Assembly (NCBI GenBank): GCA_043806135.1
Contig: JAZDHG010000104.1
Location: 1 to 16,321, forward strand
Length of the DNA stretch: 16,321 nt
From: JAGLQQ01 sp043806135
GTDB lineage: Bacteria > Omnitrophota > Gorgyraeia > B26-G9
Direction: 5' to 3'
Shown here: piece after piece, positions 12,742-16,321 of the stretch
Layout of the letters: each line of letters begins with the position of its first letter
How positions within the stretch are numbered: position 1 is the first letter of the stretch
The notes under the pieces: generated by a model
What the model saw: only the letters and a program-made list of their open reading frames with translations
The model's database searches: none
Told to the model about the DNA's origin: nothing
Made by a program: the position numbers and the translations under genes

Positions 12742-13702
12742 TGTTTCTGCGGCGCTCAGGCATAAAGGGGTTTGTCCCTGTTTCTTGTTTTTTTACAGGA
12801 GAATATTTTTGATCTTTGACAATAACAATATCAGATGTGCTTAATCCAGAGACTATCTCTGCGCTGCTGCTATTGGTCAACCCTGCTTCGATCTGACGTT
12901 TCTCAATGCCGTTGCCTTGTTTCTTCTTTATCATCACAAATTTTTTGCCATCTTCATCCTGGATGGCTTCAATCGGTATTAATATAACTTTGATTCGTGA
13001 CTTTTCTATGACCTCAACATTCGCACTCATACCTGAGCGGAAAAACTCCGGGACCTCCTGAGGCACAATATCAACATCATAAATTGTAACATTATTAACC
13101 AATTGTGATTCATAGGCAATATGGTCCACCGTTCCTTTGATCTTATTTGCGGGATATGCGTCGAGAGTTATAACGGCCTTTTGCCCAACCATTACGCGTC
13201 CGATATCCGTTTCATCAAACTGAGCGCTAATGATCAAGCGATCGGATAATACCAGTAAGGGTTCGCTAGTCGCGATTGTCTGGCCCGGCTCAAAGGAGCG
13301 GACAATGACCTCCCCGTCAATGGGAGAAATGATCGGTGTTCTTTTATAAACATCTTCCCAATATTGCCGTGCCTGTTCTCCCTGTGACGTTGCCGCATCG
13401 ACAAGGGCGGCCCGTTCCGTTGAACTCATCCAGGCCAAGATATTCCCTTTCTTGACCATTGATCCTTCCTGAACCAAAATCTCTTCGATCCGCCCGCTGA
13501 TAGATGGTTTTATTTCAAGGCGGTTTTGCGGTTGAACCACACCTGTCGTTGTAACTGTAAGTATGATATCTCCGACTTCCGGCCTTATTTCCTGAGCTAT
13601 AATATTCTTCTTTGGGGGATATTGCGTTTTATAAAAAAAACCAATCCCAAATAATATAGCGATCGCAACACAACTTATTAAAAGCACTTTATTTTTTAAC
13701 AT
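12725..13702 (-). CDS. macA: MacA-like periplasmic adaptor with very short alpha-hairpin
   Basis: 325 aa. An N-terminal membrane anchor (about 5-23) is followed by a biotinyl-lipoyl domain split around the hairpin (first half about 62-94, second about 123-153, I-S-P-I-D-G-E-V). A beta-barrel domain (I-S-A-Q-F-D-E-T-D-I-G) and a membrane-proximal domain come next, and the tail is basic and Asn-rich. In E. coli MacA (371 aa) the hairpin is long and docks onto TolC; here only about 28 residues (W-M-S-S-T-E-R-A-A-L to V-Y-K-R) link the lipoyl halves. Position between tolC and macB with overlaps on both sides identifies it as the adaptor. AAAGGAGG lies about 12 bases before the ATG at 13700-13702. 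Confidence 0.88.
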   Translation of the reverse strand: MLKNKVLLISCVAIAILFGIGFFYKTQYPPKKNIIAQEIRPEVGDIILTVTTTGVVQPQNRLEIKPSISGRIEEILVQEGSMVKKGNILAWMSSTERAALVDAATSQGEQARQYWEDVYKRTPIISPIDGEVIVRSFEPGQTIATSEPLLVLSDRLIISAQFDETDIGRVMVGQKAVITLDAYPANKIKGTVDHIAYESQLVNNVTIYDVDIVPQEVPEFFRSGMSANVEVIEKSRIKVILIPIEAIQDEDGKKFVMIKKKQGNGIEKRQIEAGLTNSSSAEIVSGLSTSDIVIVKDQKYSPVKKQETGTNPFMPERRRNNDRNK

Positions 13703-14966
13703 ACTCTAATGTGCCTCCTTTGGCTTGGATCCAATAAGCTTCAGCAACCAATAAATTCCCTTTAGCGTCAAGATCTGCTTTCTTGGCACTCACAAGATTA
13801 TTCTCGATAATAATCCAGTCATCAAAAGTAGTGAGTCCGGAAGAATATTGCGCGTTAGCTATTTTCGCCCGCTCAAGAGCCGCCTCCAGAAATTTTTTTT
13901 TAACCGAAACTATTTCCAGCGCGTCCTGAAAATCCTTCCACGTCTTTTCTAATGTGTAAATAACTCCATCTCGAGAGCTGCGTTCATTAGCCTGTGCTTG
14001 TTTCAATTGAGATCTGGCTTTTCTGATTTGAGAGATCCTGCTGCCTCCTTCAAAAATAGGCAAGGAAACAGTTAGTCCTGCTGACCAGGCATCGTCTTGC
14101 GGGGGCCATTCTGAGCGAGTTCTGCCGAACGATCCGCTTAAGTAGACCTGAGGGAATAGTTCCGCTTTAGCGGAACTATAATTGAACCTGGCCGCTTCTT
14201 TTCTGGCGATTAATTCTTTAAAAAACGGCACATTGTCAGCTAATGCTTCACAATCCGGTTTAACACCCTCAACCGCCTCAACATAAAAATCCCCTTCAAC
14301 CCTAATGGGAATAATCTTATTTCTTCCCAATGCTTTGGATAACTCCTGCTGTACTAATAAAAGATTTCTTTTGGCCTGCGCCACTTCAAATTCACCTTGA
14401 GCTAAATCTGCCTGGGCGGTCAAGACCGCCCCTTTATGCTCTCTTCCTGCCTCATATCTTACTTGCACTAATTCTAAATTATCTTTTCTTCTTTTTGCAA
14501 TTTCTTCGCTAAGGGAGATAAGCTCTTGTGCTTTTAATAGAGCAGAAAACGCTGTTTTTAAATTTAGCCTGATATCTGAAGAAACAACCGCATAATTATA
14601 TTCTTTAGCTTCAAGTGACTTTACTGCGGCATTTATATTTGAGGTTGTTTTAAACCCATCAAAAAGCAATTGTTGCCCTGATATACCATATGAATAAGTG
14701 TCCGTTTCACTGCTCCCGGATGTTTTGGATTGTTTCCCGCTTAGTTGACTTGATATTTGAGGTAAAATATTACTTATATTTGTATTCTTATCCGCTCTGG
14801 ATTGTATAATTTCCTCTTTTGCCGCAATTAAATCAGGGTTGTTTTTAAATGCCTCTTTAACACAATTCTCCCAAGTTAGAAAGTCTTCTGCCCAAAGTAA
14901 TTCAGGCAAGGCTAAGAACCATAAAGATAAAACAAATAGTGGGATTTTATGATTTAATTTAAACAT
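13689..14966 (-). CDS. tolC: TolC-family outer-membrane efflux protein
   Basis: 425 aa. The signal peptide spans about 1-26 (ending L-L-W-A before E-D-F). The outer-membrane efflux fold follows as two homologous halves: T-W-E-N-C-V-K-E-A-F-K-N-N-P-D-L near the start of the first, and the second from about 240. Each half has long coiled helices and a beta-hairpin segment such as P-Q-V-Y-L-S-G-S-F-G and L-T-V-S-L-P-I-F-E-G-G. It trimerises into the channel-tunnel that takes substrate from MacAB across the outer membrane. It overlaps macA by 14 bp and begins 54 bp after the AbrB-type gene, so it belongs to that operon. The ribosome-binding site is weak (GCGGAAA). Confidence 0.92.
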   Translation of the reverse strand: MFKLNHKIPLFVLSLWFLALPELLWAEDFLTWENCVKEAFKNNPDLIAAKEEIIQSRADKNTNISNILPQISSQLSGKQSKTSGSSETDTYSYGISGQQLLFDGFKTTSNINAAVKSLEAKEYNYAVVSSDIRLNLKTAFSALLKAQELISLSEEIAKRRKDNLELVQVRYEAGREHKGAVLTAQADLAQGEFEVAQAKRNLLLVQQELSKALGRNKIIPIRVEGDFYVEAVEGVKPDCEALADNVPFFKELIARKEAARFNYSSAKAELFPQVYLSGSFGRTRSEWPPQDDAWSAGLTVSLPIFEGGSRISQIRKARSQLKQAQANERSSRDGVIYTLEKTWKDFQDALEIVSVKKKFLEAALERAKIANAQYSSGLTTFDDWIIIENNLVSAKKADLDAKGNLLVAEAYWIQAKGGTLEYVKK

Positions 14967-15020
14967 TTGAAATTTCCGCTCTATATGTTTGACGTCATTA
15001 CATTAAAAAGGTTTACAGCT

Positions 15021-15269
15021 TTATTTCTTTATTTGCTTTGAAAGTTCTTTTTTCAGGGCATTAATCCGGTCTTCAAAATGTTTCATGAATTCAGAAATAC
15101 TCCGGACGGGGATAAAACTAATTATGTCTTTTTTCCCGGGAGGACCGGCCATTACAATGAGCTGATCTCCCTGTTTCATTTTTAAGGCTTTTCTGGCTTT
15201 CATCGGAATAACGACTTGCCCTCTTTGTCCTATTGTCACGGTCCCGTATACTTCGGGGGAATCCTTCAT
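15021..15269 (-). CDS. AbrB/SpoVT-type DNA-binding regulator
   Basis: 82 aa. The swapped-hairpin domain occupies about 8-45 (Y-G-T-V-T-I-G-Q-R-G-Q-V-V-I-P-M-K-A-R-K-A-L-K-M-K-Q-G-D-Q-L), as in AbrB, MazE and SpoVT. A C-terminal helix rich in Lys and Glu (about 55-82) could serve oligomerisation. I chose the second of two adjacent ATGs (15267-15269) because AAGGAGG lies five bases before it; an ATG eight codons upstream lacks such a site. It is the first gene of the tolC-macA-macB operon. The promoter carries repeated half-sites, so it probably controls its own operon. There is no neighbouring toxin gene, which speaks against a MazE antitoxin role. Confidence 0.85.
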   Translation of the reverse strand: MKDSPEVYGTVTIGQRGQVVIPMKARKALKMKQGDQLIVMAGPPGKKDIISFIPVRSISEFMKHFEDRINALKKELSKQIKK

Positions 15270-15297
15270 CATTGCCTCCTTAGTTGAATCCATTAAT

Positions 15298-15336
15298 AGT
15301 ATGAAAAGTATGAAATGTTAGATAAATCATACTTTT
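15298..15336. promoter_or_regulatory. Candidate operator: three AGTATGA half-sites
   Basis: AGTATGAAA occurs twice in perfect tandem (15298-15306 and 15307-15315). An inverted copy, TCATACTTTT at 15327-15336, forms 10-bp perfect arms with AAAAGTATGA at 15304-15313 across 13 bp. The inverted arm covers the -10 box and the others lie around and after the transcription start, a repressor-like layout. Confidence 0.6.
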
Positions 15337-15354
15337 ATATTATGTCTTTGTCAA
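15326..15354 (-). promoter_or_regulatory. Promoter of the abrB-like / tolC / macA / macB operon
   Basis: On the minus strand a perfect TTGACA (15349-15354) and TATGAT (15326-15331) are 17 bp apart. Transcription should start near 15319, about 50 nt before the chosen start at 15269. It is the best-matching promoter in the window. Confidence 0.75.
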
Positions 15355-15377
15355 TAAAATTAATGCAGGCAGCTCTC

Positions 15378-16079
15378 TTATATCCAATTCGCGGGTTTGT
15401 CACTATCGGTAAATTGCAGGTTTATAATATACTTATACATCAGCCAAAAGATGCAGAAACCCCCGGCCATAACAAAAATATGCCATGTCTCATGCGGCCC
15501 GAAACCAAGCCCCAAATATAAACCTTTTATACCTAAAACAATGGCACCAAGAGTATAAAACAGTCCTCCGGCAATAAGCCACAATATCCCCGGCTTAGGT
15601 AATGCCCTGACTAAAGGGCGCCAGGCAATAACGACAAGCCATCCCATAATAATGAAAAAGCTGAAAAGTATTACCCTTACAAATTGCGGCGGGTATCGTA
15701 AAGTCAGCTTCAGGGTCATCCCTATAATAGCCAGGGCCCAATTAATTCCAAACAAACTCCACCCCCATCTGCCTTTAAGGACAATAAGGCAAATCGGCGT
15801 ATAGGTACCGGCGATCAGGAAATAAATCATAGCATGTTCAACCTGCCGCAGGATGTCAATTGTTCCTGAAGAAGCATTCAGCGAATGGTAGATAGCGCTC
15901 ATTGTATATAAAGTGATCTGTGAAATACCATAGATGCAAAACGCCGCAACATGCAGTACTTTTCTTTTTGAAGCAGCTCGATACATTAACAGCACCAGAG
16001 CGACTACTGATAATACTGCACCGGCAATATGCGTCAAGCCATTGACAGGTTCTCTTAGATTATTTATCCATTCAAACAT
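15378..16079 (-). CDS. Haemolysin III / PAQR-family membrane protein
   Basis: 233 aa with seven hydrophobic helices. The PAQR metal-site motifs are visible: S-A-I-Y-H-S (about 61-66), E-H-A-M-I-Y-F-L-I-A-G-T-Y-T-P (about 81-95) and a late H-E-T-W-H (about 196-200). The family usually has Asp before the second-motif His (D-H); here it is Glu (V-E-H), a conservative change at or near the zinc site. Bacterial members are named for haemolysin III, though most have no proven lytic role and a hydrolase or membrane-homeostasis role is suspected. The ATG at 16077-16079 has only a distant AAAGGG. It ends 23 bp before the -35 of the efflux operon. Confidence 0.9.
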   Translation of the reverse strand: MFEWINNLREPVNGLTHIAGAVLSVVALVLLMYRAASKRKVLHVAAFCIYGISQITLYTMSAIYHSLNASSGTIDILRQVEHAMIYFLIAGTYTPICLIVLKGRWGWSLFGINWALAIIGMTLKLTLRYPPQFVRVILFSFFIIMGWLVVIAWRPLVRALPKPGILWLIAGGLFYTLGAIVLGIKGLYLGLGFGPHETWHIFVMAGGFCIFWLMYKYIINLQFTDSDKPANWI

Positions 16080-16109
16080 ATTGATTTAATAATAAACCCT
16101 TTGCAATAT

Positions 16110-16118
16110 ATTATATCA
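16110..16118 (-). promoter_or_regulatory. Extended -10 promoter for the haemolysin III gene
   Basis: TGATATAAT on the minus strand is a perfect extended -10 (TGnTATAAT) with a weak -35 region. It lies about 31 bp before the ATG. The remaining DNA to the right edge (16119-16321) shows no gene I can support. Confidence 0.5.
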
Positions 16119-16321
16119 CTGGGCGGTAAAAAAATAAGGAAGTCATTTTATACTTCGAGAGTCTTCTGCCTTTGCCGGCGCGTGCAACCATGCGGTTTCA
16201 AATTATATTGAAGCATAATCTGTTTAATCGGCTGTTCTCCCAAATCGCAGGGGTATGACTTTGGACATTTCTGCCTTTTTATTTCGACTTATTTTTGTCT
16301 AACATCAATAAAATAGTAGCT

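Noticed and set aside
15021..15269. AbrB-type protein as antitoxin of a toxin-antitoxin pair
   Set aside because: The adjacent genes are a TolC-family channel and a PAQR protein; no toxin-sized gene is next to it.
16119..16321. Minus-strand frame including I-K-Q-I-M-L-Q-Y-N-L-K-P-H, reminiscent of the helix before the integrase core in IS3-like transposases
   Set aside because: Too short and without start, ribosome-binding site or other motifs; the resemblance is within chance.
1..16321. CRISPR arrays, tRNA and rRNA genes
   Set aside because: No regularly spaced repeats, no cloverleaf with a T-loop signature and no rRNA segment were noticed on either strand.

Overview
The window looks like a chromosomal piece of a Gram-negative bacterium of moderate G+C. 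The evidence is a complete TolC/MacA/MacB tripartite exporter operon, SlyX, signal peptides and E. coli-like sigma-70 promoters. Protein style (a SHOCT-tailed small membrane protein, a short-hairpin MacA, DUF502, small Lys-rich proteins, Rhs debris and many IS pieces) reminds me of Omnitrophota or deltaproteobacterial-type genomes. That placement is an impression, not a measurement. Nearly every gene is on the minus strand; the one clear exception is a GH26-like glycosidase at 9782-10726.

Layout from left to right. 1-33 is the first 11 codons of an IS110-family transposase running off the left edge, with a 426-nt gene-free leader where IS110-group elements keep their bridge RNA. 460-2338 holds small genes: SHOCT membrane protein, DUF3820, SlyX, a 37-aa Lys-rich protein, a basic repeat protein and a DksA/TraR-like C4 zinc-finger protein. 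2417-6757 is one ABC-F ATPase gene split by a 2467-bp insertion (2709-5175). 6855-8647 holds DUF502, a 51-aa membrane protein, an Smr-domain protein and a short MscL. 8681-8838 is a dense run of hairpins without a convincing gene. 8951-9580 is an exported protein of unknown function, divergent from the GH26-like gene. 10777-15269 is macB, macA, tolC and an AbrB-type regulator, read as one operon from a near-consensus promoter at 15326-15354. 15378-16079 is a haemolysin III/PAQR-type membrane protein.

The most interesting object is the insertion in the ABC-F gene. It has an IS1182-like DDE transposase, 17-bp imperfect terminal inverted repeats (14/17) and a 5-bp target duplication (CACGT). Removing it with one CACGT copy restores the ABC-F frame exactly (A-E-L-R-D-E-Q-S-R). 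Inside, upstream of the transposase, are the C-terminal tip of an Rhs protein and a small two-TM gene. The outer 17 bp of that Rhs sequence serve as the right inverted repeat. The simplest reading is that an IS1182-like element mobilised a neighbouring Rhs tip and its partner gene by using an Rhs-internal sequence as a surrogate end.

The second notable point is the exporter promoter. Three copies of an AGTATGA half-site (two in tandem, one inverted) overlap the -10 and the start of transcription just upstream of the AbrB-type gene, suggesting an autoregulated efflux operon.
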